Of a DNA stretch of 64,000 bases, positions 38,132 through 46,930 are shown piece by piece. Position 1 is the first letter of the stretch; every line of letters starts with the position of its first letter. Location of the stretch: positions 124,001-188,000 of the forward strand of contig NZ_JAUYTT010000014.1 of assembly GCF_030695035.1 (NCBI RefSeq), written 5' to 3'. The notes beneath the pieces are model-generated. The model was given only the letters and a program-made list of their open reading frames with translations. It searched no databases and was not told where the DNA came from. A program made the position numbers and the translations under genes. The stretch is from Frigidibacter sp. Its GTDB lineage: Bacteria > Pseudomonadota > Alphaproteobacteria > Rhodobacterales > Rhodobacteraceae.

Positions 38132-39026
38132 TCGGCCCCGATTTAAACGGCTTTGCCCTCGCGCTGGCCCAGGCGGCCAGCGCCGCACCTCCCGCAACAA
38201 GCCCCGCCGCCAGCAACAGCCGCAGGTCCGCCCGCGCCTGTCCAGCCAGCACGAGGGCAAGCGTCGACAGCAGCGGCGCCGCATAGGATGCGGTGCCGAG
38301 CACTTGGATGTCGCCTTTTTTCACGCCCATATCCCAGACGTAGAAGGCGAGTCCCACAGGGCCGAGGCCGAGGGCCAGAACCGACAGCCAGCCCACCCCG
38401 CTTTGCGGCCAGACGGTCGCTTCGGTGAAGACATGCGCCACGGCGGAGAGTACCGCCGTGGCGAGACAGAACACGGCTACCGACGCGGTGGGCACCTCGC
38501 CGAGCCGGCGTGACAGCACGGAATAGGTCGCCCATGTCAGGGCGCAGAGGAAGGCGAGACCGTAGCCCGCCAGCGCCGCTCCTGTCAGCGTGACGCCACC
38601 GTCAATGAGCCGTCCGCCCACGATCAGCGCCGCGCCGGCAAACGCAACGGTGGCGCCGAGGATGTGCAAGCCGCTTAGCCGCTCCCCCGGCAGCAGGCCC
38701 GAGAACAGCACGATAAGCAGCGGCCAGAGATAGGCGATGAGCCCGGCCTCGGCCGCCGGTGCCATGCGCAGTGCCGAGAAATACAGCAGGTGGTAGCCGA
38801 ACAGCCCCGCTGTGCCGAAGGCATAGACCTTCCAGGACACAAGCCGCAGCTGCCCGAACCCGCCGCTGCGCGCCACCCAGACCAGCCCGAGCGCACCGCC
38901 GACAGCAAAGGTCAATGCGTTCAGCAGCAGGGGCGGCACCGGGGCAGAGCCGACGGTGAACAGCGCCAGCAGCGACCATAGAAGGATGGCGATGAAACCG
39001 AAGGCGGTGGCGCGGGTGCGGGTCAT
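38097..39026 (-). CDS. EamA family exporter, YddG-like
   Basis: The 309-residue protein has ten hydrophobic segments in two EamA (DMT) repeats, with LYFSALRMAPAAEAGLIAYLWPLLIVLFSG in the first half (shown as a family trait, residues 92-120) and WDMGVKKGDIQVLGTASYAAPLLST in the second. This resembles the aromatic amino acid exporter YddG. ATG 39026 (MTRTRATAFGF) is chosen over an upstream extension that lacks hydrophobic character. Its 3' end overlaps the DUF465 gene by 35 bp. Confidence 0.85.
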   Translation of the reverse strand: MTRTRATAFGFIAILLWSLLALFTVGSAPVPPLLLNALTFAVGGALGLVWVARSGGFGQLRLVSWKVYAFGTAGLFGYHLLYFSALRMAPAAEAGLIAYLWPLLIVLFSGLLPGERLSGLHILGATVAFAGAALIVGGRLIDGGVTLTGAALAGYGLAFLCALTWATYSVLSRRLGEVPTASVAVFCLATAVLSAVAHVFTEATVWPQSGVGWLSVLALGLGPVGLAFYVWDMGVKKGDIQVLGTASYAAPLLSTLALVLAGQARADLRLLLAAGLVAGGAALAAWASARAKPFKSGPIRPATGGRSLP

Positions 39027-39090
39027 GTTGGGCTCCGTGAGAACCCGGGCATCATCCCCGCTGCGCTGCCGCAAGCAAGCCCCCAAATGC

Positions 39091-39119
39091 GAAAGGGCCG
39101 GCCCCAAAGGACCGGCCCT
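39091..39119 (-). terminator. intrinsic terminator after phaB
   Basis: On the minus strand AGGGCCGG pairs with CCGGCCCT over 8 bp with a 10-base loop, followed by TTTC. It lies 13 bases after the phaB stop and closes the phaA-phaB unit. Confidence 0.75.
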
Positions 39120-39131
39120 CAATGCGTATGG

Positions 39132-39854
39132 TCAGACGAAGTACTGCCCACCATTCGCGGTGATCGTCGCGCCGGTGATGAAGCCGGCATCGTCGCCCGC
39201 CAGGAACACCACGCAGCGCGCGATTTCCTCGGGCGCGCCAAGACGGCCGACCGGGATCTGCGCGATGATGCTCTCACGCACCTTTTCCGGCACTGCCATC
39301 ACCATTTCCGTGCCGATATAGCCCGGGCAGATCGCGTTGACGGTGATGCCGGCGCGGGCACCTTCTTGCGCCAGCGCCTTGGTGAAGCCCAGATCGCCAG
39401 CCTTCGCCGCCGAATAGTTGGCTTGTCCGGCCTGGCCCTTCTGGCCGTTGATCGACGAGATGTTGATGACGCGGCCGAACTTGCGGTCACGCATCCCGGG
39501 CCAGAGCGGGTGGGTCATGTTGAACAGGCCCGACAGGTTGGTGTCCATCACCTCCTGCCACATCTGGCGGGTCATCTTGTGGAACATCGAATCGCGGGTG
39601 ATGCCGGCATTGTTGACCAGCACATCGACCGGGCCCAGATCTGCCTCGACCTTGGCGATCCCCTCGGCGCAGGCGTCATAGTCGGCCACCGACCACTTAT
39701 AGGCGGGGATGCCGGTCTCTTCGGTGAATTTCGCCGCCGCTTCATCATTGCCGGCGTAGTTTGCCGCGACCTTGTAACCGGCCGCCTGAAGCGCGAGCGA
39801 AATGGCTGCGCCGATGCCCCGGGTTCCGCCGGTGACGAGTGCTACTTTGGACAT
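39132..39854 (-). CDS. phaB: acetoacetyl-CoA reductase
   Basis: PhaB reduces acetoacetyl-CoA to (R)-3-hydroxybutyryl-CoA for polyhydroxybutyrate. The 240-residue SDR has the cofactor motif VTGGTRGIGAAIS near residue 7, NNAGITRD near 85, catalytic Ser in NISSINGQKGQAGQ near 138 and YSAAK near 151, and the family end GATITANGGQYFV. GAGGGAGGAATC precedes ATG 39854. It lies 91 bp downstream of phaA on the same strand. Confidence 0.96.
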   Translation of the reverse strand: MSKVALVTGGTRGIGAAISLALQAAGYKVAANYAGNDEAAAKFTEETGIPAYKWSVADYDACAEGIAKVEADLGPVDVLVNNAGITRDSMFHKMTRQMWQEVMDTNLSGLFNMTHPLWPGMRDRKFGRVINISSINGQKGQAGQANYSAAKAGDLGFTKALAQEGARAGITVNAICPGYIGTEMVMAVPEKVRESIIAQIPVGRLGAPEEIARCVVFLAGDDAGFITGATITANGGQYFV

Positions 39855-39903
39855 GATTCCTCCCTCGTGGAAAATGTGCATTGAAACTCTGTTACCTAAA
39901 ATG

Positions 39904-39936
39904 ATTCATGCGCGCAATATTATTGCGCGCATGAAT
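39904..39936. repeat. perfect 15-bp inverted repeat between phaA and phaB
   Basis: ATTCATGCGCGCAAT and its exact reverse complement flank a 3-base centre (ATT on the plus strand). It starts 9 bases after the phaA stop. As RNA it would fold into a 15-bp hairpin; as DNA it is a large dyad that could bind a dimeric regulator. On the minus strand it is followed by CATTTTAGG, so weak termination is possible. Confidence 0.85.
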
Positions 39937-39945
39937 TGCAAAGTT

Positions 39946-41121
39946 TCACAGACCTTCAAGACACATCGCAACGCCCATGCCGCCGCCGATGCACAGCGTG
40001 GCGAGGCCCTTCTTGGCTTCGCGGCGCTTCATCTCGAACAGCAGCGTGTTCAGAATCCGCGCGCCCGAGGCGCCGATCGGGTGGCCGATGGCGATGGCGC
40101 CGCCATTGACGTTCACCACCTCGGGGTTCCAGCCCATGTCCTTGTTCACCGCGCAGGCCTGCGCGGCAAAGGCCTCGTTCGCCTCGACCAGATCGAGATC
40201 TGTGGCCTTCCAGCCGGCCTTTTCCAGCGCCTTGCGGCTGGCATGGATCGGGCCGACGCCCATGATCGACGGGTCGAGCCCGGCGGTGGCGTAGGAGGCG
40301 ATGCGGGCCAGCGGGGTAAGCCCGCGCTTGGCGGCCTCTTCCTCGGACATCAGGATCACGGCGGCGGCGCCATCGTTGAGGCCCGAGGCGTTGCCGGCGG
40401 TGACAGTGCCGTCCTTGGTGAAGGCGGGGCGCAGCTTGGTCATCGACTCGAGCGTGGCGCCGGCGCGGATGTATTCATCGGCATCCACTACAGTCTCGCC
40501 CTTGCGGGTCTTGATGGTGAAGGCGATGATTTCATCCGCGAACTTGCCGGCCTTCTGCGCGGCCTCGGCCTTGTTCTGGCTGGCGACGGCGAATTCGTCC
40601 TGCATCTCGCGGCTGATCTGCCACTGGTTCGCCACGTTCTCGGCGGTCTGGCCCATGTGGTAGCCGTTGAAGGCGTCCCAGAGCCCGTCGCGGATCATCG
40701 AGTCGATGAAGGAGACATCGCCCATCTTGTAGCCCTGGCGCAGATGCGCGACGTGGGGCGAGAGCGACATGTTCTCCTGCCCGCCAGCCGCGACGATAGC
40801 GGCATCGCCCAGCATCACATGCTGCGCGCCAAGCGCGACAGCGCGCAGGCCCGAGCCGCAGACCTGGTTGATCGACCAAGCGGCGCTTTCCTTGGGCAGG
40901 CCGGCATTGATATGCGCCTGACGGGCCGGGTTCTGGCCCTGACCGGCGGTCAGCACCTGGCCGAGGATGGTTTCCGAGACATCGGATTTCTCGATCCCGG
41001 CGCGCGCGACGACGGCCTCCAGCACGGCGGCGCCGAGGTCATGGGCCGGAGTGGCGGCAAAGGCCCCGTTGAAGCTGCCGACGGCCGTGCGGGCCGCCGA
41101 AACGATTACGACATTGGTCAT
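39946..41121 (-). CDS. phaA: acetyl-CoA acetyltransferase
   Basis: PhaA condenses two acetyl-CoA to acetoacetyl-CoA. The 391-residue thiolase has catalytic Cys in [10 protein letters not shown] near residue 88, His in [10 protein letters not shown] near 347 and Cys in [10 protein letters not shown] near 377, and the start [29 protein letters not shown] precedes ATG 41121. It is the first gene of the phaA-phaB unit; polymer synthase and depolymerase genes are not in the window. Confidence 0.95.
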   Translation of the reverse strand: MTNVVIVSAARTAVGSFNGAFAATPAHDLGAAVLEAVVARAGIEKSDVSETILGQVLTAGQGQNPARQAHINAGLPKESAAWSINQVCGSGLRAVALGAQHVMLGDAAIVAAGGQENMSLSPHVAHLRQGYKMGDVSFIDSMIRDGLWDAFNGYHMGQTAENVANQWQISREMQDEFAVASQNKAEAAQKAGKFADEIIAFTIKTRKGETVVDADEYIRAGATLESMTKLRPAFTKDGTVTAGNASGLNDGAAAVILMSEEEAAKRGLTPLARIASYATAGLDPSIMGVGPIHASRKALEKAGWKATDLDLVEANEAFAAQACAVNKDMGWNPEVVNVNGGAIAIGHPIGASGARILNTLLFEMKRREAKKGLATLCIGGGMGVAMCLEGL

Positions 41122-41297
41122 GAGGGTCCTCTCCCTTGGCACGGAAATTGTGCAGGAGGGGCCCGGAAGCGCCCTCCCGACGCTGTGTCGCAGAATGACG
41201 TAAGGGGACCTGCGGTCAAGCACAATGGCGGCGTTGGGGGCGCAACGGTGTCATGCGCCGAAGGGCCGCGACATGGTGGCGCGGGCGTCCGGAGACG

Positions 41298-42149
41298 TCA
41301 TCCGACCTGAAGCAGCCCCTTTCGCGACGGTGTCTTCCAGGGCGGCTGGATCGTTGCCGCGCCGTAGTAATAACCCTGCAGGCAGTCGATGCCGATCTGT
41401 TGGAGAAAGGCTGCATCCTCGGCGGTTTCCACGCCCACGGCGACGGTGAACATGTCGAAATGCCGGGAAATCGACTGCAGTGCGGTGGTCAGCACCTGAT
41501 TGTCAGCGCATTGCGCGATGCCGCGGATGAACTGGCTGTCGATCTTCACGAGGTCGAAATAGAACTCTCGCAGATAGCGGAACGAGGTGTGACCGGCCCC
41601 AAAATCGTCGAGAGCAAAGGCAATGCCGCTGCATTGCTGGTCATGCATGAAGGCGCCGACGAGGTCGGGCAGCATCATCGCCGAGGATTCGGTGATTTCC
41701 AGGATCAGCCGGTCGCCTGCGGTCGGGTCGGCGCGAAGCCCGTCTTTCAGCACTTGCATCCAGTGCGGTGACCCGATGGAGCGTGCGGACATGTTGATCG
41801 ACAGTCGCAGCGAGGGGTGTTCGGACAGGGCGATCAGGCCCATTTCCAGTGCCAGACAGTCGATCTTGCGCCCGATCTGCGAGGTTTCCGCGGTTTCGAT
41901 GAAATCGCTGGCGGGAATCACCCTGCCGGTTTCATCGAGGATGCGGATCAGCCCTTCGTAAAAGGCGACGGAGCCCGGCCGAGCGCCCTGCACGACCGGC
42001 TGGAAGGCCAGCACCACATCTTGGCGTTCAAGCGCGCTGCGCACCATCTCCATGGTGTCGCGGTCGCGTTCGGCCAGGGCGAAGTCCAGCGGGCTTTCCA
42101 TACCCTCTGGCACCTCCCAAGAGGCCATGTCATCTGGTCTGCGCATCAT
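41298..42149 (-). CDS. stand-alone EAL domain protein (putative c-di-GMP phosphodiesterase)
   Basis: The 283-residue protein is a single EAL domain without GGDEF or a sensor. The signature reads YEGLIRI where EALLR is usual, so the metal-ligand Glu is kept but the middle Ala is Gly. Other catalytic stretches look intact: INMSARS, LEITESS, LDDFGAGHTSFRYL, KIDSQFI and GVETAEDAAFLQQIGID. Activity is therefore plausible. ATG 42149 follows GGAGGG. It is divergent from tag, 67 bp away. Confidence 0.87.
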   Translation of the reverse strand: MMRRPDDMASWEVPEGMESPLDFALAERDRDTMEMVRSALERQDVVLAFQPVVQGARPGSVAFYEGLIRILDETGRVIPASDFIETAETSQIGRKIDCLALEMGLIALSEHPSLRLSINMSARSIGSPHWMQVLKDGLRADPTAGDRLILEITESSAMMLPDLVGAFMHDQQCSGIAFALDDFGAGHTSFRYLREFYFDLVKIDSQFIRGIAQCADNQVLTTALQSISRHFDMFTVAVGVETAEDAAFLQQIGIDCLQGYYYGAATIQPPWKTPSRKGLLQVG

Positions 42150-42216
42150 ACCCTCCGTCACCACGGCAGATTTATCGGGGTGGCGGGTTAAGATCGGGTG
42201 AAAGGGCGGGGATCGG

Positions 42217-42807
42217 ATGGACCACACAAGATGTAGCTGGTGCGGGACCGACCCGCTCTATGTCGCTTATCACGACGCGGAATGGGGCGTGCCGGAGCCG
42301 GACGGGCGGGCGCTGTGGGAGAAGCTGGTGCTGGACGGGTTTCAGGCCGGGCTGGCCTGGATCACGATCCTGCGGAAACGGGACGGATTTCGTGAAGCGT
42401 TTCAGGGGTTTGCGCCGGAGGTCATCGCGGAATGGGGCGAGGATGATGTGCTGCGGCTGCTGGCGGATCCGGGGATCGTGCGGCATCGGGGGAAGATCGA
42501 GGCGACGATCGGGAATGCGCAGGCCTATCTGAAAATCGAGCAGGAACAGGGGTTTGCGCCGTTCCTGTGGGGGTTTGTCGGCGGCGCGCCCTTGCCGACG
42601 CGGCGCGCTTCGATGGGCGAAGTGCCGACGACCACGCCCGAGGCGGAGGCGATGTCCAAGGCCTTGAAAAAGGCCGGGTTTCGGTTCTGCGGGCCGACGA
42701 TTGTCTATGCGTTCATGCAGGCAACAGGGATGGTGAACGACCATATCGTGACCTGCCGCTGCCATGAGCGGGTTCTAGATATGGGGGCGGGGTTCCGGCT
42801 GGGGTGA
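42217..42807 (+). CDS. tag: DNA-3-methyladenine glycosylase I
   Basis: Tag excises 3-methyladenine from alkylated DNA. The 196-residue protein has the zinc-binding N-terminal CSWCG, YHDAEWGVPEPDGRALWEKL, the catalytic-pocket stretch GFQAGLAWITILRKRDGFREAF in two blocks, and the C-terminal zinc ligands in VNDHIVTCRCHER. Length is normal. It ends just before a copy of repeat family 1 and converges with the TlpA-like gene. Confidence 0.95.
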   Translation: MDHTRCSWCGTDPLYVAYHDAEWGVPEPDGRALWEKLVLDGFQAGLAWITILRKRDGFREAFQGFAPEVIAEWGEDDVLRLLADPGIVRHRGKIEATIGNAQAYLKIEQEQGFAPFLWGFVGGAPLPTRRASMGEVPTTTPEAEAMSKALKKAGFRFCGPTIVYAFMQATGMVNDHIVTCRCHERVLDMGAGFRLG

Positions 42808-42814
42808 GGCAAAC

Positions 42815-42875
42815 GGCATCTGGAAAGCGTATGGAAACCATATGGCAACCATACATACGATTTGCCGCATGCCCC
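42815..42875 (-). repeat. intergenic repeat family 1 (61 bp), reverse orientation
   Basis: The reverse complement of this element matches 19696-19756 at 55 of 61 positions. Its core units are TATGGTTGCCA, TATGGTTTCCA and TACGCTTTCCA, with CGTATG before them able to pair with CATACG. In its own orientation (minus) it begins 4 bases after the stop of the TlpA-like gene. It also lies directly after tag on the other strand. Confidence 0.85.
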
Positions 42876-42879
42876 GCGC

Positions 42880-43437
42880 CTACCCTTCGGACGCAATCAG
42901 CGCGGCGATCAGCGCCTTTGCCTCTGGCCCGTCCCAATGCGCGTCGCCCTGCATCCGCGCGATCTCTCGCCCCTCGGGATCGAGGATCACGGTGACGGGG
43001 AGCCCAAGCACCGCCATCTGCCGGGCCAGCGTCTGCTTGGGGTCGCGCAGCATCGGCAGGTGCGTGATGGATGCGCTGGCGAAGAAGTCCTTGATCGCCG
43101 GCACCGGGTTGCGGCCGGTGGCGATGGTGACGACGGCGAAGCGCTCGCCCCCAAGTTCTGCCTGCAGCCGGTCGAGCGCCGGCATCTCGGCCCGACAGGG
43201 CGGGCACCAGGTGGCCCAGAAGTTTAGCAGCACATATTTGCCGCGATAGCTTGACAGCGGCACCTCGGCATCGGCGGCGTCGATCACCACGGCGTCCAGC
43301 GGCGCGGCGGGCTCATCTGCTAGCACCAGCTTGCGCATGTCGCCTTGCAGGAAGGGCACAAGGTCGGGCGCGGCAAAGGCAGGATTTGCGCCGAGCGCAA
43401 GGGCTGTGTAGAGGACGGCGGAACGGATCAGACGCAT
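42880..43437 (-). CDS. TlpA family thiol-disulfide oxidoreductase
   Basis: The 185-residue exported protein (signal peptide [22 protein letters not shown]) has a thioredoxin-fold domain with active site [14 protein letters not shown] near residue 73 and a cis-Pro region [10 protein letters not shown]. Such TlpA/ResA-like proteins reduce disulfides in the periplasm, often for cytochrome maturation. The 34-bp divergent gap to argH means the two promoters overlap. Confidence 0.9.
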   Translation of the reverse strand: MRLIRSAVLYTALALGANPAFAAPDLVPFLQGDMRKLVLADEPAAPLDAVVIDAADAEVPLSSYRGKYVLLNFWATWCPPCRAEMPALDRLQAELGGERFAVVTIATGRNPVPAIKDFFASASITHLPMLRDPKQTLARQMAVLGLPVTVILDPEGREIARMQGDAHWDGPEAKALIAALIASEG

Positions 43438-43471
43438 TTTGCCTCCTTCGGGGGCCGGGGACAGGACCGAC

Positions 43472-44884
43472 ATGACCGACAGCACCCAGGATAACCAGCC
43501 CTCCAACCAGATGTGGGGCGGGCGTTTCGCCGCAGGGCCGGACGCGATCATGGAGGCGATCAACGCCTCTATCTCGTTCGACAAGCGGCTTTACGCGCAG
43601 GATATCCGCGGCAGCCGGGCCCATGCCGCGATGCTGGCGGCGACGGGCATCGTGACGGATAGCGATGCAGAGGCGATCCGGGAAGGCCTGCTCACGGTGT
43701 TGTCAGAGATCGAGGGCGGGGAGTTCCCGTTCCGGGTGGCGCTGGAAGACATCCACATGAACGTGGAGGCGCGGCTGAAGGAGATCATCGGCGAGCCTGC
43801 CGGGCGGCTGCACACGGCGCGCAGCCGCAACGATCAGGTGGCGACCGATTTCCGGCTGTGGGTGCGCGAGCAATGCGATGCGGCAGTCGGCGGCCTTCAG
43901 GCGCTGATCGGCGCGCTGCTGGGGCAGGCAGAGGTTGGCGCCGCCTGGGTGATGCCGGGCTTCACCCATCTGCAGACCGCGCAGCCGGTGACCTGGGGGC
44001 ATCACATGATGGCCTATGTCGAGATGTTCGGGCGCGACATGAGCCGGTTTGCCGATGCGCGGGCGCGGATGAACGAGAGCCCCTTGGGGGCGGCGGCGCT
44101 GGCCGGCACCTCGTTCCCCATCGACCGGCACATGACGGCCGAGGCGCTTGGCTTCGATCGGCCGATGGCCAACAGCCTTGATGCAGTCAGCGACCGCGAT
44201 TTCGCGCTGGAGTTTCTGGCGGCGTCCTCGATCTGCGCGATGCACCTGAGCCGGTTTGCCGAAGAGCTGGTGATCTGGTCCTCGGCGCAGTTCCGCTTCG
44301 TGGCGCTGTCGGACAGGTTCTCGACCGGGTCGTCGATCATGCCGCAGAAGAAGAACCCCGATGCGGCGGAGCTGATCCGGGCCAAGATCGGGCGGATCCT
44401 GGGGGCGACGGTGGCGCTGTTCACGGTGATGAAGGGGCTGCCGCTGGCCTATTCCAAGGACATGCAGGAAGACAAGGAGCAGGTCTTCGACGCCGCCGAC
44501 ACGCTGATGCTGGCGCTGGCGGCGATGGGGGGGATGGTACGCGACATGACGGCGCGGGTCGAGAACCTCGAGAAGGCGGCAGCGAGCGGCTTTTCGACGG
44601 CGACCGACCTGGCCGACTGGCTGGTGCGCGAGCTGGGCCTGCCGTTCCGCGAGGCGCATCACGTGACCGGCGCGCTGGTGGCGCTGGCCGAGGGCAAGGG
44701 GTGTGACCTGCCGGAGCTGACGCTGGCCGAGATGCAGTCGGCCCATGCCGGGATCGACCAGCAGGTCTATTCGGTGCTGGGGGTTCACAACTCGGTCGCC
44801 AGCCGGCAAAGCTATGGCGGAACCGCGCCGGATCAGGTGCGCGCGCAGGTGGCGCGATGGCGCGAGCGGCTGGGAGAGTTGTGA
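43472..44884 (+). CDS. argH: argininosuccinate lyase
   Basis: ArgH releases arginine and fumarate in the last step of arginine synthesis. The 470-residue protein has [13 protein letters not shown] at the N-terminus, [16 protein letters not shown] near residue 118, the [13 protein letters not shown] block near 167, and the fumarase-superfamily signature [12 protein letters not shown] near 288, containing the catalytic Ser. ATG 43472 follows ACAGGACC. Its stop shares a base with the following lptM-like start. Confidence 0.97.
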   Translation: MTDSTQDNQPSNQMWGGRFAAGPDAIMEAINASISFDKRLYAQDIRGSRAHAAMLAATGIVTDSDAEAIREGLLTVLSEIEGGEFPFRVALEDIHMNVEARLKEIIGEPAGRLHTARSRNDQVATDFRLWVREQCDAAVGGLQALIGALLGQAEVGAAWVMPGFTHLQTAQPVTWGHHMMAYVEMFGRDMSRFADARARMNESPLGAAALAGTSFPIDRHMTAEALGFDRPMANSLDAVSDRDFALEFLAASSICAMHLSRFAEELVIWSSAQFRFVALSDRFSTGSSIMPQKKNPDAAELIRAKIGRILGATVALFTVMKGLPLAYSKDMQEDKEQVFDAADTLMLALAAMGGMVRDMTARVENLEKAAASGFSTATDLADWLVRELGLPFREAHHVTGALVALAEGKGCDLPELTLAEMQSAHAGIDQQVYSVLGVHNSVASRQSYGGTAPDQVRAQVARWRERLGEL

Positions 44885-45021
44885 TGAAACGGATGGTTGT
44901 GCTGGCGCTGCTGGCGCTGGCGGCGTGCGGGGCGGATGGGCCGCCGGTGGCTCCGTCGGGGACTGAGCCGGGGGTGACGGTGAGCGGGACGGCGCAGTTC
45001 GGGGTGACGGGGCGGGGGTGA
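44884..45021 (+). CDS. lptM: tiny lipoprotein, LptM (YifL)-like
   Basis: The 45-residue product starts [20 protein letters not shown] and continues PVAPSGTEPGVTVSG. The lipobox (LAAC) is followed by G, two residues, then GP and a Pro-rich tail, the pattern of LptM/YifL lipoproteins, which assist LPS translocon (LptD) maturation in enterobacteria. Location also fits: argH stop overlaps its start, and lysA lies downstream with one small gene between. LptM function in this group is inferred. Short length means the gene is easily missed. Confidence 0.65.
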   Translation: MKRMVVLALLALAACGADGPPVAPSGTEPGVTVSGTAQFGVTGRG

Positions 45022-45036
45022 ATACCGTCAGAGGGC

Positions 45037-45160
45037 GGCGCCCGTCCGCCGGGTAGGCGCTGCAACGGCTGTTCTAGGCGGTTTATGGTGCGGCGTAACT
45101 CCACCGGAGTTCTGCGCGGAACAGTTGAGAAGCGCCCGCCCGAGGGGGCGGACGGGCGCT
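45037..45160. repeat. inverted-repeat cluster between lptM-like gene and DUF2834 gene
   Basis: GCGCCCGTCCGCC at 45038-45050 is the exact reverse complement of GGCGGACGGGCGC at 45147-45159. Between them lie a small hairpin AACTCC/GGAGTT (45097-45111) and a local palindrome AGCGCCCG/CGGGCGCT (45131-45160). The 280-bp gap (45022-45301) otherwise holds no gene. The pattern resembles a REP/BIME-type element. Confidence 0.6.
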
Positions 45161-45301
45161 GCCCGGCGGCGCTGAAGCGCCTTGATTCCGGGCAAGAGGC
45201 GCGGACCTTCTAGCCGGTGCGCTTCCGCCGGAGTACCCCGCTTTCCTTGCGCCAGCCGATGCATTAGACCCGTCCCAGAACCCCCTGCAGGTGCCCCGGC
45301 C

Positions 45302-45619
45302 ATGTCCTTGCTGCGTCTGATCTATCTTGCCCTTGCGGTGGCCGGTGCGGTGCTGCCGATGCGGCACTATCTGGACTGGCTCTCGGCCAACGGCTGGAGC
45401 CTTGGCGGCATGATCGACGCCTGGTTCGTGAATGCCGCCACCACCGGCATGGTCTGGGACCTGATGATCGCCGCCATTGCCCTGATCGTCTGGGCACTGG
45501 CCGAGATCTGGGTGCGGCGAAACTGGATCGCGCTGCTGGCGCTGCCGGCCACGGTGTGCATCGGGGTCTCCTGCGGCTTGCCGCTTTATCTTTTCCTGCG
45601 CAGCGGACGGGTGAGCTGA
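45302..45619 (+). CDS. DUF2834 family membrane protein
   Basis: The 105-residue protein (MSLLRLIYLALAVAGAVLPM) has three transmembrane segments (about 4-22, 50-70, 77-97) with the conserved loop WLSANGWSLGGMIDAWFVNA between the first two, as in DUF2834. Function is unknown. Its stop shares one base with the lysA ATG (TGATG), so it is coupled to lysA. Confidence 0.82.
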   Translation: MSLLRLIYLALAVAGAVLPMRHYLDWLSANGWSLGGMIDAWFVNAATTGMVWDLMIAAIALIVWALAEIWVRRNWIALLALPATVCIGVSCGLPLYLFLRSGRVS

Positions 45620-46884
45620 TGGACCATTTCCTGTATCGTTCCGGCATCCTTCATGCCGAGGATGTGCCGATCCCCGAGATCGCCGCGGCGGTGGGCACAC
45701 CGTTCTACGTGTATTCCACCGCCACGCTGGAGCGGCATTACCGGCTGTTTACCGAGGCGCTGGACCCGATGCCGCATCTGGTGTGCTTCGCGGTCAAGTC
45801 GAACAGCAATGTCGCGGTGCTGAAGGTGCTGGGGGATCTGGGCGCGGGGATGGATGTCGTCTCGGGCGGGGAATACCTGCGCGCGAAGGCGGCGGGCGTG
45901 CCGGGGGAGCGGATCGTGTTCTCGGGCGTGGGCAAGACGAAGGCAGAGATGCGGCTGGCCTTGGAGGGCGGCATCCGGCAGTTCAACGTGGAGTCGGAGC
46001 CGGAGCTGATGGCGCTGTCCGAGGTCGCGGCGGGGATGGGGCGGGTGGCGCCGATCGCGCTGCGGGTGAACCCGGATGTCGATGCCAAGACGCATGAGAA
46101 GATCGCCACCGGCAAGAGCGAGAACAAGTTCGGCATCCCGATTGCGAGGGCGCGCGAGGTCTATGCTCTGGCGGGGACGTTGCCGGGGATCGACGTCTGC
46201 GCGGTCGATGTGCATATTGGCAGCCAGCTGACCGATCTGGCGCCGTTCGAGCAGGCCTATCTCAAGGTTGCCGACCTGACGCTGGCGCTGCGTGCGGATG
46301 GGCATGATATCCGGCGGCTGGATCTGGGGGGCGGGCTGGGGATTCCCTACACGCGTTCCAACGAGGCACCGCCGCTGCCAGTGGAATATGGCGCGCTGAT
46401 CAAGCGGACGGTGGGCGATCTGGGATGCGAGATCGAGATCGAGCCGGGGCGGCTGATTTCGGGCAATGCCGGGCTGCTGGTGTCGGGCGTGATCTATGTG
46501 AAGGCGGGGGAGGGGCGGGATTTCCTGATCCTCGATGCCGCGATGAACGATCTGGTGCGCCCGTCGATGTATGGCGCGCATCATGACATCGTGCCGGTGG
46601 TGGAGCCCGGCGCTGGCGCGGCTGCGCAGCCCTTCGACGTGGTGGGGCCGGTCTGCGAGACGGGGGATACCTTCGCCAAGGGCCGCGATCTTCCGGCGCT
46701 GGCGGCGGGGGATCTGGTCGCCTTCCGCTCTGCCGGCGCTTATGGCGCGGTGATGGCGAGCGAATACAACACGCGGCCGCTGGTGCCCGAGGTTCTGGTG
46801 CGCGGGGATCACTTCGCCGTCATAAGGGCCCGCCCGACGTTTGACGAAATCCTCAACCGCGATACCATCCCCGAATGGCTGTGA
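45619..46884 (+). CDS. lysA: diaminopimelate decarboxylase
   Basis: LysA decarboxylates meso-diaminopimelate to lysine with PLP. The 421-residue protein has the PLP Lys in CFAVKSNSNVAVLK near residue 60, the GGGLGIPY phosphate-binding loop near 237, EPGRLISGNAG near 277 and the catalytic Cys region GPVCETGDTFAKGR near 345. The start MDHFLYRSG overlaps the DUF2834 stop. argH, the lptM-like gene, the DUF2834 gene and lysA run in one direction. Confidence 0.96.
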   Translation: MDHFLYRSGILHAEDVPIPEIAAAVGTPFYVYSTATLERHYRLFTEALDPMPHLVCFAVKSNSNVAVLKVLGDLGAGMDVVSGGEYLRAKAAGVPGERIVFSGVGKTKAEMRLALEGGIRQFNVESEPELMALSEVAAGMGRVAPIALRVNPDVDAKTHEKIATGKSENKFGIPIARAREVYALAGTLPGIDVCAVDVHIGSQLTDLAPFEQAYLKVADLTLALRADGHDIRRLDLGGGLGIPYTRSNEAPPLPVEYGALIKRTVGDLGCEIEIEPGRLISGNAGLLVSGVIYVKAGEGRDFLILDAAMNDLVRPSMYGAHHDIVPVVEPGAGAAAQPFDVVGPVCETGDTFAKGRDLPALAAGDLVAFRSAGAYGAVMASEYNTRPLVPEVLVRGDHFAVIRARPTFDEILNRDTIPEWL

Positions 46885-46930
46885 CGCGCAATCCTGCGCA
46901 TTCGGCCCCGGACGCGGACCGACACCCGGC

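Noticed and set aside
39946-41121. The two thiolases as a recent duplication
   Set aside because: The proteins share catalytic motifs but differ throughout, so they are separate old paralogues.
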